Shown one piece after another: positions 31,807 to 40,368 of a stretch of 64,000 nt of DNA (position 1 is the stretch's first letter; each line of letters begins with the position of its first letter). Source of the DNA: JABFSM01 sp963762545 (lineage in GTDB: Bacteria > Gemmatimonadota > Gemmatimonadetes > Gemmatimonadales > GWC2-71-9); NCBI GenBank assembly GCA_963762545.1, contig CAVXLC010000002.1:1240001-1304000 (forward strand), in the 5' to 3' direction. A model generated the notes under the pieces. The model was not told the origin of the DNA. It ran no database searches and worked only from the letters and a program-made list of their open reading frames with translations. The position numbers were made by a program, and so were the translations under genes.

Positions 31807-33187
31807 GGGACACCAGGTCGGCGTCGCGCTCCGGCAGCAGCCCCTTCTTGCGGCGATAGAGCAGCTCCCGGAGCGCGGCCCGGCGCATCAGGTCGACCTC
31901 CGCGAAGTCCTGGGTGGCGGCAAACGCGGCAAGGTCGCCTGGCACCGGCCGGCCCAGCACGGTCCCGAAGAACCAGGCCCAGAGCTCCGATTCGGAGATA
32001 CCCGCGTCGGCCAGTGAGGGCGACTCGAGCCCGAAGCGAGTCAGGAGCCGCTGCTTGTCCCGCGACCGCCGCTCGATTTCCGGGTAGGTGCCGCGGAGCC
32101 GCAAGGAGTCAACGAGGTACCGGGGCACCCAGCTCCGGTAGCGGGCCCGCACCGAACGGGCCAGGGCCTCGTCGTGCATCAGGCCGGTGAACTCCTCGCG
32201 GGAGAGTCCATTCTGCTCGAGCCAGCCCTCCAGCGGGCCGTCCTGGTCGAGCCCGTGGGCGCGCCGGGCCTGGAGCACCGCCTGCTCGGTGGCCGCGGGG
32301 TCCAGGGTCTCACCCTGGCGCAGCGCCAGCTCCGCGGCGAGCACGCCGCTCAGGGCCCGCTCCCGCTCGACCGCATACTCGTTCCCCCGGATCCGAAGTT
32401 CATCGAGCAGCTCATCGCCACGGGACTCTTCGGCGCCCGGCGGGTCGCCGGCCGGCCGGCCGGCGAAGCTGTTGCAGTGCTGTTCCCATACCGTGGTGCT
32501 GTGGAACCGGTAGGACACCTGTTTCGGCGCCGGCGAGGCCGCCAGGTCCGCGGCAATGCGTTGGAGCAGCGCGACCGCGTCGGCGCGCTTGACATCCACG
32601 CGACCCTCCGGCAGCCAGGCGGAGAGCCGCGCACACTGGTCGGCGGCGATGCCCTGCTCGGTCGCGGCCCCGAGCAGCCGCGGCCAGGTCCGATCGGGGT
32701 AGAACAGGCCCTTCGCGAGGGCGATCAGTGCCAGGTGGGTACCCGGTGCGATGACGCCGCCGTGCAGCGCCGAGGCGAGCGTGGCGCGGATATTCACCAT
32801 CGCCTCCGAGCCCCCCACGAATCCGGTTTCCGAGGGACCGTGCACGATGGCCACCTCGTCGTCATCGGTCAGTCCGCCGTTTCGGTAGGCCTCGAAGACA
32901 TCTCCCACCCCCACCATCCCGAAGGTCGCGAGCTCGGCCGCGCGGAGGGCGCCCATACTCGATGCGCCGTAGACGTGGATCCCGCGGGACATGGCCCAGA
33001 GGATCTCCTTGTGGAGGACCGAGGGAACCCGGTGAAAGAAGCCGTCAATGATGCCGATGGCCCAGGGACGCGACTGCGCGGCGGCGTAGACCTCTCCGCG
33101 CGAGACCGGCGGCCGGTAGTCGGCGCGGAGGCATCCCTCCGCGTCTTGCCGGGACAGGGTCGGACCGAGAAAGACGACCACCTTCAT
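31799..33187 (-). CDS. TfuA-like protein
   Basis: 462 residues with the TfuA core at the N-terminus (VVVFLGPTLSRQDAE, FFHRVPSVLHKEILWAMSRG, GASSMGALRAAEL). TfuA proteins act with YcaO enzymes in making thioamides in RiPPs and in methyl-coenzyme M reductase. The C-terminal about 240 residues are helical and not recognised by me, longer than the roughly 200-250 residue basic family. It is translationally coupled to YcaO (ATGA). Confidence 0.85.
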   Translation of the reverse strand: MKVVVFLGPTLSRQDAEGCLRADYRPPVSRGEVYAAAQSRPWAIGIIDGFFHRVPSVLHKEILWAMSRGIHVYGASSMGALRAAELATFGMVGVGDVFEAYRNGGLTDDDEVAIVHGPSETGFVGGSEAMVNIRATLASALHGGVIAPGTHLALIALAKGLFYPDRTWPRLLGAATEQGIAADQCARLSAWLPEGRVDVKRADAVALLQRIAADLAASPAPKQVSYRFHSTTVWEQHCNSFAGRPAGDPPGAEESRGDELLDELRIRGNEYAVERERALSGVLAAELALRQGETLDPAATEQAVLQARRAHGLDQDGPLEGWLEQNGLSREEFTGLMHDEALARSVRARYRSWVPRYLVDSLRLRGTYPEIERRSRDKQRLLTRFGLESPSLADAGISESELWAWFFGTVLGRPVPGDLAAFAATQDFAEVDLMRRAALRELLYRRKKGLLPERDADLVSRG

Positions 33188-34395
33188 GCGGCGGTATCCG
33201 CGGGCGCCTCGAACCCTCCCATGGCCTCGGCGCCGGGAATGGCGACATACATCACGGGGATGTCGAGGCCCGGGATGGTGAGGTCCACCGCAAGCGCCTG
33301 CTCGAATCCGCCCGCCGCCAGCCGTTGGAGCAGCCAGCGGCCATCCTCCGCCAGATCGTCGCTCTCCCAGTGGGGAATCATCCGGTATTCACGCCGGGCC
33401 GTGCCCCGCTCGAACCACTCGCGCTGCCGGGCCCGGCGATCCGCGTCGGCCGCGAGGGCATAGAGCGACCGGGTGGCGTCGTCGCGGGATCCGGTGATCA
33501 TCGTGAGACGAGCCTGGGCCGCTTCGGTCAGGGCGCGGCTCAGCGCGATCCCGCGGTCCGGGTGACACCCCATCCCGTAATAGAGCCGAGGCCCGGCCCC
33601 GGCCCGGTCGGCATCAACCGCGATGCCGCACAAGCAGGAGGCAACCCCCGTCGCGCCGGTGGTATCCCAGACCGCCACCGAGACCCTGGCCGCGTCATAC
33701 CGCGCGAGGAGCGCGCGACACCCCGGGTCGTCCACGGTGGAGAGGTCCACGCGCCGAGCGTCCTGCGCCTCCGGTGGAAGGTCGCTGAACCGGCTCAGGG
33801 CATCCCGTTCCAGCACTTCACAAATGGCGTGAATGGTCGCCTCCCAGCGGTCGTTGCCCGAGGCGAGCCCGTTGGAGGAGCTCCGGAACGAGCCCGCCCC
33901 GGGCGGAGCGGGCCGGGTGCAGTCGAGATGAATCAATTCCAGCGGAATCCACACCGCGCGTTCGGACAACAGGTCGGCGGACTCGAGCCAGAGGATGCGG
34001 AGATGCTCGTGGAACGGGCTCGCGCGCGGGCGAGGCAGGCGCGCGACGTCGGCGACCGCCACCCGCAATCGGAGCTCGTCATACGACGCGAAGCGGACCG
34101 GTGCACCGATCCGCTCGGCGTGGAACAATTCCACGGATTCCATGAGGCCGGACGCCTTGGCGGCGTCGAGCGTCACCCCTTTGCCCTGGGTGACCGACAG
34201 AGAGCGCGCGTTGGGACGGCACACCGTGACGACCGGAATGCCGATGAAATCCAGCCCGGTGACATCGGCCACCCGGGTGATGCCGAGCGCCGGCGCCACG
34301 CGGCTGATCCGCTCCACGGTGTCGCCGGCGCTGCGGGAGCGGTGGGTGCCGGAACGGAACTGCTTGCCGACCGACCGGTCGAAGGGAATCATCAC
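33184..34395 (-). CDS. YcaO-type cyclodehydratase/thioamidating enzyme
   Basis: 403 residues of the YcaO family, ATP-dependent backbone amide activation. The signature SSNGLASGNDRWEATIHAIC followed by EVLERDA holds the ATP/Mg Glu residues. The C-terminus lacks a PxPxP end (it finishes EAPADTAA), which fits TfuA-dependent YcaO proteins rather than azoline-forming ones. Start is GTG 34395 or ATG 34392. It lies 18 nt after the small peptide gene. The likely reaction, thioamidation or heterocyclisation, is an inference from family and partner. Confidence 0.88.
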   Translation of the reverse strand: MMIPFDRSVGKQFRSGTHRSRSAGDTVERISRVAPALGITRVADVTGLDFIGIPVVTVCRPNARSLSVTQGKGVTLDAAKASGLMESVELFHAERIGAPVRFASYDELRLRVAVADVARLPRPRASPFHEHLRILWLESADLLSERAVWIPLELIHLDCTRPAPPGAGSFRSSSNGLASGNDRWEATIHAICEVLERDALSRFSDLPPEAQDARRVDLSTVDDPGCRALLARYDAARVSVAVWDTTGATGVASCLCGIAVDADRAGAGPRLYYGMGCHPDRGIALSRALTEAAQARLTMITGSRDDATRSLYALAADADRRARQREWFERGTARREYRMIPHWESDDLAEDGRWLLQRLAAGGFEQALAVDLTIPGLDIPVMYVAIPGAEAMGGFEAPADTAA

Positions 34396-34413
34396 CGGGC
34401 CCCGCCCTTCCCG

Positions 34414-34641
34414 CTACTTCTTGGCCGGCGCGCCGGTCTCCCGGAGGCAGAAGAAGCAGATCAGGTCCGCCGTGACCGGGGCGACGGCCTTCTTGGCCTT
34501 GTCGTGCAGCTCCTTGAGCTGGGCGGCTTTGTGGTGGGCCGGATCGTTCGGGCCGACCTTGTGCGACGCGAGCTGCTCCTTGGTGACGCGATAGAGCTGG
34601 CCGTCGTCGCTGCGAAGAATGTAGCTGCTGGAATCCGCCAT
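34414..34641 (-). CDS. Small Cys-containing peptide, candidate RiPP precursor
   Basis: 75 residues with a good Shine-Dalgarno (GGAG 8 nt before ATG 34641). It sits between the FAD oxidoreductase and YcaO. The N-terminal 55 residues are charged and helical, like a leader. The C-terminal 20 hold CFFC and end RETGAPAKK, with the only two Cys in the protein. Position and composition suit a precursor with a core near residues 60-75. Alternatively it is a small metal-binding protein (His pair plus CxxC). I recognise no family. Confidence 0.6.
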   Translation of the reverse strand: MADSSSYILRSDDGQLYRVTKEQLASHKVGPNDPAHHKAAQLKELHDKAKKAVAPVTADLICFFCLRETGAPAKK

Positions 34642-34665
34642 GTCGGGTCTCCGTGGAAGGGGGTA

Positions 34666-36114
34666 CTACGCCGGGGTAATGCCCTGCGAGAAGCGAAAGA
34701 CGTTGTCGGGATCGAAGCTGCGCTTCACCGCTCTCAGGCGGTCGAGGTTCTCTCCGTAGTATGCCCGGCCGGGATCGGGGAGCTCGAGGTCGGGATAATT
34801 CTGATAGACCTCGCCGGAGAAGTAGGGCTGCATGCCGGTGTAGACGGCGTCGGCCCAGCACTGTTCGGCGGGATTGACGACCCCGGCCGCGCCCACCCAG
34901 GACGCCACGATCGAGAGGAGCAGCGTGTGGCGCCGGTGCACGAACGCCGTCGCGGTGGGGGCCACCCGGTTGATGGCGCCGCCGGCGAGCTCGAACGCCA
35001 CCATGTTCATCAACGTCGGCACGATTTCCCGAGCCCGGGCAAATCCCGCGACCACTGTCTCGACCGCCGCGTCCGGCAACACGCCGGTCACGAATCCGGA
35101 CTTGTAGTAGTCGTGAATGTCCGCGGCCTGATTCGGAATCCCGGTCAGGATCTTCCAGTACGGCATGGTGCCGACTTGGGAGCGGAGCGGCGTGCCGATG
35201 CCGGTGAGGCGGGCCAGGAACGCCGTGGCCTGGTCGGGCGGCCCGTTGTAGACGGCCATGGTGCCGATGGCCCTCCCCACGTCCTGCATCGGCAGCATCG
35301 AAAAGACCGCATTGAGCTGGTCGGGGGCCTCGCCGGCAAAGTACGGGAGCACCGTCTTCAACACCTGCGCGGCCTGGGCCTCGGGCCACACCACGGTGGC
35401 AAACGACATCTCGGGCGGAACCGGATGCAGGCGCATGGTGAGGGAGGTGACCACCCCGAAATTCCCTCCGCCCGCGCCGCGGAGCGCCCAGAACAAATCC
35501 GGGTTGACCTGCTCGTTGGCCGTGACCACCAGGCCGTGCGCGGTCACCACCGTCGCCTCGAGGATGTTGTCGCAGCCGAGTCCCATACTCCGGCTCAGCA
35601 GGCCAAACCCGCCGCCAAGGGCAAACCCGCTCAATCCCACCGGCAGGCATTCCCCGACCGGGACCATGAAATTGGTGGGACCGAGCTTTTCCACGAGCTG
35701 CTCCAGCACCACGCCCGCCCCGACCTGCACCGACATGGTCTTGAGATCCACCACGATCTGATTGAATCCCGACAGATCGAGCAGCACGCCGCCGTCATTG
35801 GACGAGAACCCGCCGGGCGAGGTCCCGCCCGCCCGGATCGAGATCCGGAGCTGCTGGTCGCGGGCAAAGCGGATGGTCAGGGCGACGTCATTGTCGGTGA
35901 CGCAGGCCACGATGACCGCCGGCCGGTAGTCGAAGCGGCGGTTGAGCAGCATCCGGCGCTGATCGTAGCCGGGGGTGTCCGACGTGAACGCGACCGCGTT
36001 GGGCGAGAGGCTCTTGCGAAGCTGCGCGACGCCCGAAAGAACGGCTGACGATACGGTCACGGGCGGTCCAGTCGGGGAGGGCGAGAACGTCGCCAACCCG
36101 GGAAGATTTGTCAA
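34666..36114 (-). CDS. FAD-binding berberine-bridge-type oxidoreductase
   Basis: 482 residues: PCMH-type FAD domain (about 60-235) followed by a substrate domain and a C-terminal BBE segment (DPGRAYYGENLDRLRAVKR). The usual SGGH motif reads AGGT (Thr98), so the histidyl FAD link is missing, but Cys156 in GECLPVGLSGFALGGGFG is kept. It may oxidise a peptide or small molecule made by the YcaO system. The TTG start at 36114 is uncertain: a later start such as GTG near 36062 is possible. The peptide gene follows after 24 nt. Confidence 0.85.
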   Translation of the reverse strand: MTNLPGLATFSPSPTGPPVTVSSAVLSGVAQLRKSLSPNAVAFTSDTPGYDQRRMLLNRRFDYRPAVIVACVTDNDVALTIRFARDQQLRISIRAGGTSPGGFSSNDGGVLLDLSGFNQIVVDLKTMSVQVGAGVVLEQLVEKLGPTNFMVPVGECLPVGLSGFALGGGFGLLSRSMGLGCDNILEATVVTAHGLVVTANEQVNPDLFWALRGAGGGNFGVVTSLTMRLHPVPPEMSFATVVWPEAQAAQVLKTVLPYFAGEAPDQLNAVFSMLPMQDVGRAIGTMAVYNGPPDQATAFLARLTGIGTPLRSQVGTMPYWKILTGIPNQAADIHDYYKSGFVTGVLPDAAVETVVAGFARAREIVPTLMNMVAFELAGGAINRVAPTATAFVHRRHTLLLSIVASWVGAAGVVNPAEQCWADAVYTGMQPYFSGEVYQNYPDLELPDPGRAYYGENLDRLRAVKRSFDPDNVFRFSQGITPA

Positions 36115-36122
36115 ACCTCCAC

Positions 36123-36144
36123 ATTCTCATCAAAAACTGAGAAT
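36123..36144. promoter_or_regulatory. Inverted repeat upstream of the FAD oxidoreductase
   Basis: A perfect 7-bp inverted repeat ATTCTCA-8 nt-TGAGAAT in the 38-nt gap between the HpcH aldolase stop and the FAD gene. It is the only A/T-rich segment nearby and may be an operator of the YcaO operon, or a weak terminator stem for the aldolase. Confidence 0.4.
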
Positions 36145-36152
36145 TACGCGAA

Positions 36153-36944
36153 TCAGCCGGTACTTTCCCGAATGGCCTTGACCGCCTGCGAGGCGCCCGC
36201 CACCAGCAATCCGGCCTCGCTATTGATGCTGACCAGGCGCATCCCGCGGCGGGCCCAGTGGGCGGTCATGCCGGTGTCGTTGGTGTGGATCGCCGGAACG
36301 ACCTTCCTGGCGGCGCATGCCGCCAGGGTCTTTTCGATGGCGGCGACCAGCGTGGGATCGTCCATCTTCCCCGGCACGCCCAACGCCAGCGAGAGGTCGG
36401 TGGGCCCGATGAGGGCGGCATCGACTCCCGGCACCGAGAGGATCTGATCCAGGCGGTCCACCGCCTCGGCGGTCTCGATCTGCACGATCAGGAAGGTCTC
36501 CCGGTTCATGGCGGCCAGCGTGTCGGCGAGCGGCCCGGCGCGAAACGCCAGGTGGCCCCGGGACAGGACGGCTCCGCGCTTGCCCTCGGGGGCGTACTTC
36601 ATGTATCGGACGCACTCCTCCACCTGGGCCCGCTCGGTCACCCGGGGCAACATGATCCCCTGGGCTCCGCCGTCCAGCGACTGGGCGACGTGCGCATAGG
36701 TGAGCTCGGGAATCCGGACGATGGGGGTGACCCCGGCATCGCGGGCCGCCCGGCTCAGATCGGCGATGGTTTCCACCGAGAAGGGGCCGTGCTCATTGTC
36801 GATCAGGACGAAGTCGAACCCGGCGTTCGCGAGCAGGGTCATGATGCCGGGCTGGCGGATTTCCACGAGCATGGTACCGATGACCGTCTGGCCGGCGTTG
36901 AGCTTTTCGCGGAGCCGGTTGGGCGGCACGATCGATTCAGGCAT
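36153..36944 (-). CDS. HpcH/HpaI-type aldolase
   Basis: 263 residues of the class II (metal-dependent) HpcH/HpaI aldolase fold. Motifs include FVLIDNEHGPFSVETIADL, GAQGIMLPRV and VQIETAEAVDRLDQILSVPG, with the metal Glu and Asp in IETAEA and LIGPTDLSLALG. It should cleave a 2-keto-3-deoxy acid such as 4-hydroxy-2-oxoheptanedioate or a related substrate. I chose ATG 36944. It follows rdgB by 37 nt. Confidence 0.88.
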   Translation of the reverse strand: MPESIVPPNRLREKLNAGQTVIGTMLVEIRQPGIMTLLANAGFDFVLIDNEHGPFSVETIADLSRAARDAGVTPIVRIPELTYAHVAQSLDGGAQGIMLPRVTERAQVEECVRYMKYAPEGKRGAVLSRGHLAFRAGPLADTLAAMNRETFLIVQIETAEAVDRLDQILSVPGVDAALIGPTDLSLALGVPGKMDDPTLVAAIEKTLAACAARKVVPAIHTNDTGMTAHWARRGMRLVSINSEAGLLVAGASQAVKAIRESTG

Positions 36945-36981
36945 TGCGATTGTCCGGGGAAAGGAGACGACTTGCCACCAG

Positions 36982-37617
36982 CTACGTCTGCGGCGGCGGA
37001 GGCGTTGAAGGGAGGAGCGCCTCCCGCAATGCGGCGATGGCCCGGCCGCGGTGGCTGACCGCATCCTTCTCCTCCGCGGTGGCCTCGCCGAAGGTCTGGT
37101 TCAACTCATCGCTCAGGAAGAGCGGGTCGTAGCCGAACCCGCCGGTGCCGCGCGGCTCTTCCAGAATCCGGCCGTTGCACGCCCCCTCGAAGGTCTCGGG
37201 AAACCCTCGCGGGGTGCGGTAGAGCACCAGCACGCAACGGTAGCGGGCGCGGCGCCGGGATTCCGGCGCGCCGCGCAGACGCTTGAGGAGATAGGCGTTG
37301 TTGGCGGCGGAGACCTGCGCCTCGGGGCCGTCGGCGCCGGCCCAGCGCCGAGACCGGACGCCGGGCTCGCCGCCCAGCGAGAGCACCTCGAGGCCGCTGT
37401 CGTCCGCGACGGTGGGGAGGCCGGTCTGCCGGGCGAAATACTCGGCCTTGGCGCGGGCGTTTCCGGTGAAGGAATCGTGCAGCTCGAGCCGGTCTTCCTC
37501 GGTGCCGGGGAATACCCCGGCCTGATCGGGAAAGACCAGGTCGATGCCGGGGCCCTCGAGCATGCGCCGGGCCTCGGCCTGCTTTCCCTTGCTCCGCGTG
37601 GCGAAGAGCAGCTTCAC
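36982..37617 (-). CDS. rdgB: XTP/dITP diphosphatase
   Basis: A 211-residue RdgB/HAM1 protein: LLFATRSKGKQAEARRML at the start, then TGLPTVADDSGLEVLSLGGEPGV split by DDSG, and TGGFGYDPLF. It hydrolyses non-canonical purine triphosphates to keep them out of DNA. GTG 37617 overlaps the rph stop. The rph-rdgB pairing is common in bacteria. Confidence 0.93.
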   Translation of the reverse strand: MKLLFATRSKGKQAEARRMLEGPGIDLVFPDQAGVFPGTEEDRLELHDSFTGNARAKAEYFARQTGLPTVADDSGLEVLSLGGEPGVRSRRWAGADGPEAQVSAANNAYLLKRLRGAPESRRRARYRCVLVLYRTPRGFPETFEGACNGRILEEPRGTGGFGYDPLFLSDELNQTFGEATAEEKDAVSHRGRAIAALREALLPSTPPPPQT

Positions 37618-38324
37618 CAGCCCAGCGCCTTCCGCTGGATGTCGAACAGCGTGGTGATGCCGCGCCCGGCCTGGTCCACCACGGCATCGAGCTCGGCCCG
37701 GGTAAAGGTGCCATGCTCGCCGGTGCCCTGGACCTCGACGAACGCTTCCGGCGCCCGCATCACCACGTTGGCGTCCACCCCCGCGTCCTTGTCTTCGGCA
37801 TAGGCCAGGTCGAGCATCACCTCTCCTTCGACGATGCCGACCGACACCGCCGCGACCAGCGCGCCGAAGGCGGTGGGCCGGGAGGTGCGGTCGGCCAGCC
37901 AGGCGCACGCATCGGCCAGGGCCACGCAGCCGCCGGTGATGGCCGCGGTGCGGGTGCCGCCGTCGGCCTGGAGCACATCGCAGTCGATCCGGATGGTGTA
38001 TTCGCCGAACGCCATGGTGCCCATCGCGGCGCGGAGCGACCGCCCGATCAGTCGCTGGATTTCCGAGCTCCGGCCCCCGGGGCCGGTCCGCTCGCGGGAG
38101 GTGCGCTCCAGGGTGGCGCGGGGGAGCATGGCGTATTCGGCGGTGACCCAGCCCTCCCCCGAGCCCTTCTTGAACGACGGCACGCCCGGCTCCACGCTCG
38201 CGGTGCAGTGGACCAGGGTGCCTCCGGCGCGAATCAGGCAGGATCCTTCGGCGTAGGGATTGGCGCCGCGCTCGAGCACCACGGGTCGCAGCTGATCGTT
38301 GGCTCGCCCATCAAGTCGGGGCAC
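37614..38324 (-). CDS. rph: Ribonuclease PH
   Basis: A 236-residue phosphorolytic 3'-5' exoribonuclease that trims tRNA 3' ends. Signature RTSRERTGPGGRSSEIQRLI, the phosphate-binding region GGTRTAAITGGCVAL and DANVVM in the C-terminal half. Length is normal. It overlaps the 3' end of the heptose adenylyltransferase gene by 14 nt. Confidence 0.95.
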   Translation of the reverse strand: MPRLDGRANDQLRPVVLERGANPYAEGSCLIRAGGTLVHCTASVEPGVPSFKKGSGEGWVTAEYAMLPRATLERTSRERTGPGGRSSEIQRLIGRSLRAAMGTMAFGEYTIRIDCDVLQADGGTRTAAITGGCVALADACAWLADRTSRPTAFGALVAAVSVGIVEGEVMLDLAYAEDKDAGVDANVVMRAPEAFVEVQGTGEHGTFTRAELDAVVDQAGRGITTLFDIQRKALGW

Positions 38325-38790
38325 GGCTCTTCTCCACGAGGGCGGTAGTGGAATATCCGGGAACCAGCGGAATCGTGACGACGCGTCCGCCGGCCGCCTC
38401 GACCAGGTCGGCGCCGACGATGCTGTCGCGGGTGTAGTCGCCGCCCTTGACCAGCACGTCAGGCGCGAGGCTCCGGATCAGCTCGAGCGGCGTCGGCGCG
38501 TCGAACAGGACCACGCGGTCCACCGCCTCGAGCGCGGCGAGGACCCGGGCGCGGGCGGCCTCTCCCGCCACCGGCCGCCCGGCGCCCTTGCCGAGCGCGC
38601 GCGCCGACCGGTCGGAATTTACCGCCACGAGAAGGTGATCGCCCAGCGCCCGGGCGGCCTCGAGGTACTCGACATGGCCGGGATGGAGCAGATCGAAGAC
38701 GCCGTTGGTGAACACCAGGCGACCGGCGAGACCCTGCCGCCAGGCCAGGGCGGCGGACGGCGTCAGCAGTTTGTGGGAGCTTGCCCGCAT
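38311..38790 (-). CDS. rfaE2: D-glycero-beta-D-manno-heptose-1-P adenylyltransferase
   Basis: 159 residues, the adenylyltransferase half of HldE only. The nucleotidyltransferase signature is FTNGVFDLLHPGH (HxGH type), followed by VKGGDYTRDSIVGA. It makes ADP-heptose precursor for the LPS inner core, so the bacterium should build heptose-containing LPS. The kinase half must be elsewhere. Confidence 0.92.
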   Translation of the reverse strand: MRASSHKLLTPSAALAWRQGLAGRLVFTNGVFDLLHPGHVEYLEAARALGDHLLVAVNSDRSARALGKGAGRPVAGEAARARVLAALEAVDRVVLFDAPTPLELIRSLAPDVLVKGGDYTRDSIVGADLVEAAGGRVVTIPLVPGYSTTALVEKSRAPT

Positions 38791-38796
38791 TCCGCG

Positions 38797-39168
38797 CTAC
38801 TGGCGGACTTCGACCGCGGGATTCAGCGCCAGGCGCCGCCGGGTGAACGGCAGAACGATATCGACGGAATAGTGGGTGCGAATCGAGACGACCGGCGGAT
38901 GCTCCGTCCGCCGGATGATGAAGTGCTGCGACTCCGCGGGCAGGCTCAGGTCCTGGGTGATGCCGACGAGGTGCTTGACGATCGCCTCGTCGGGCTGGGT
39001 CTGGGCAAACCGCGCGCTGGTTTCCATCTCGTCGATCAGCCGGTAGTAGTTCCAGTACACCCGCCCGATGTCCACCCCGTAGTAGAGCACGGCCATGAAC
39101 AGCAGGATGGCCACCAGGCACCCCAGGGTGCTCGCCCCGCGACGGTTCCGGCGCGTTTCGGTCACCAT
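38797..39168 (-). CDS. Small membrane-anchored protein
   Basis: 123 residues with one N-terminal membrane helix (LGCLVAILLFMAVLYYGVDI) and a short periplasmic domain. It resembles DUF4845 or pseudopilin/TadE-like proteins, but I do not recognise a specific family. It overlaps the lptE stop by 7 nt and lies in the envelope operon. Confidence 0.7.
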   Translation of the reverse strand: MVTETRRNRRGASTLGCLVAILLFMAVLYYGVDIGRVYWNYYRLIDEMETSARFAQTQPDEAIVKHLVGITQDLSLPAESQHFIIRRTEHPPVVSIRTHYSVDIVLPFTRRRLALNPAVEVRQ

Positions 39169-39698
39169 TGGGATTGGGCTCCCTCCACGATGTCGGTGAT
39201 GAGCTTGTCGAGCGCCTTCTTGCGTCCCTGCGCTTCCTGGTTGGGATCGTATTCGCCCTGTACCATGAGGCCCTGGCGCTCCCAGAGCACCTTGTTGGCC
39301 TTCTGGTCCATGATCTTCACGTCGATGCTGATCTGGACCATCCGCCGGGTTACCTCCACCTGATTGCCGGTGGTCTGCGTGGTGCCGGTAAAGGTCAGCG
39401 GCAGGTCGGGATCGTAGCGCCGCACGATCCCGGTCACCAGCGCATCGGCCTGGTCCTCTCCCGCCTGCCGCAGTCCGAGCCGCTTCTCCACGGCTTCCCG
39501 CACCGCCTGGGTGATTTCCTGGGTGAGAATCGGCTCCGGGGTCAGATTGTCGAACGGCACCACGGCGACGGTTCGAATATTCGGCGGCAAGCCCCCGCCG
39601 GAGAACTTGTACAGACACGCGCCGAGCGGGAGCGTGCTAACGCTCAGGAGGAGCAGGGCGAGTCCAGGTATCCGGCGCAAAGGGTTTTGCCTTCTCAT
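39162..39698 (-). CDS. lptE: LptE-family LPS-assembly lipoprotein
   Basis: 178 residues with a lipoprotein signal ending LPLGAC. The mature part, GGLPPNIRTVAVVPFDNLTPEPILTQ... (positions about 35-60) and the later VSTRRMVQISI-like region, matches the LptE/DUF799-like family that plugs the LptD translocon in the outer membrane. ATG 39698 lies 62 nt inside the end of the upstream lipoprotein gene, an unusually long overlap but in keeping with the required signal peptide. Confidence 0.82.
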   Translation of the reverse strand: MRRQNPLRRIPGLALLLLSVSTLPLGACLYKFSGGGLPPNIRTVAVVPFDNLTPEPILTQEITQAVREAVEKRLGLRQAGEDQADALVTGIVRRYDPDLPLTFTGTTQTTGNQVEVTRRMVQISIDVKIMDQKANKVLWERQGLMVQGEYDPNQEAQGRKKALDKLITDIVEGAQSQW

Positions 39699-40350
39699 TC
39701 TGGTAGAAAGTCAGGTCCAGTTTGGCGGCCGGTTTCTGGACCACCAGACGCGAGACCGACGGAAGGCCGTCGGGACCGAATTTCGTCTCGACCCGACCCA
39801 GCCGCTTGGTGCCCTGGCGAACCTCAGCGATGAGGCGGTTGGCGGGTCCGGTCTCCCGCACGTACTCCAGAGTATCCCCCCCGGCTACGAATTGCCAAGC
39901 AGTAATGGTGCCGTCTGCAAAGGTCCGCACCGCCGAGCCGGGGCCCGGCCCCCGGGCGATGCCAAGCATCGCCCAGAACAGGGGATAGTTGGGCACCAGC
40001 TTCTCGACGTCCTTCTCGGGATCGGCCCAGAGCGCGGTATCGCCGGCCACGAACGCCGCGGCTCGCCCGGAGCCCAGCGGGCCCACGACGTCGAAGCGCA
40101 CCGAGTCGGGCAGCGCCAGCCGGGCCCGGCCGCGGCCCCCGGCGGAGCCCTGCTCATCCTGGAACTTGAACCGGAACCGGATCTCCCGCCGCTCCGCGGG
40201 GAGCGTGGACCGGGCCCATTCGGCGGCGGCATCTCTCGTCGCGGGCGCCAGGCCGGCCGGCATGGGGAGCGGGGCCAGGCCTCCTCCGGTGCAGGCGGCG
40301 AGCAGCAGCAGCAGCGCCAGGGGGAATGTGCGGAGCATCGGGTGCATCAT
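39637..40350 (-). CDS. Outer-membrane lipoprotein (LolB/DUF4292-like)
   Basis: 237 residues with signal peptide and lipobox LLAAC. The domain with VRFDVVGPLGSGRAAAFVAG and a C-terminal ETKFGPDGLPSVSRLVV strand pattern resembles the LolB/DUF4292 fold of lipoprotein carriers. The family call is tentative. It stands between the thioesterase and lptE. Confidence 0.7.
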   Translation of the reverse strand: MMHPMLRTFPLALLLLLAACTGGGLAPLPMPAGLAPATRDAAAEWARSTLPAERREIRFRFKFQDEQGSAGGRGRARLALPDSVRFDVVGPLGSGRAAAFVAGDTALWADPEKDVEKLVPNYPLFWAMLGIARGPGPGSAVRTFADGTITAWQFVAGGDTLEYVRETGPANRLIAEVRQGTKRLGRVETKFGPDGLPSVSRLVVQKPAAKLDLTFYQNEKAKPFAPDTWTRPAPPER

Positions 40351-40368
40351 AGCGGGAGCGGTGGGCGC

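Noticed and set aside
34414..34641. Small peptide as a toxin or antitoxin
   Set aside because: No partner gene is adjacent; the neighbours are modification enzymes, and it is soluble and Lys/His-rich rather than membrane-active.
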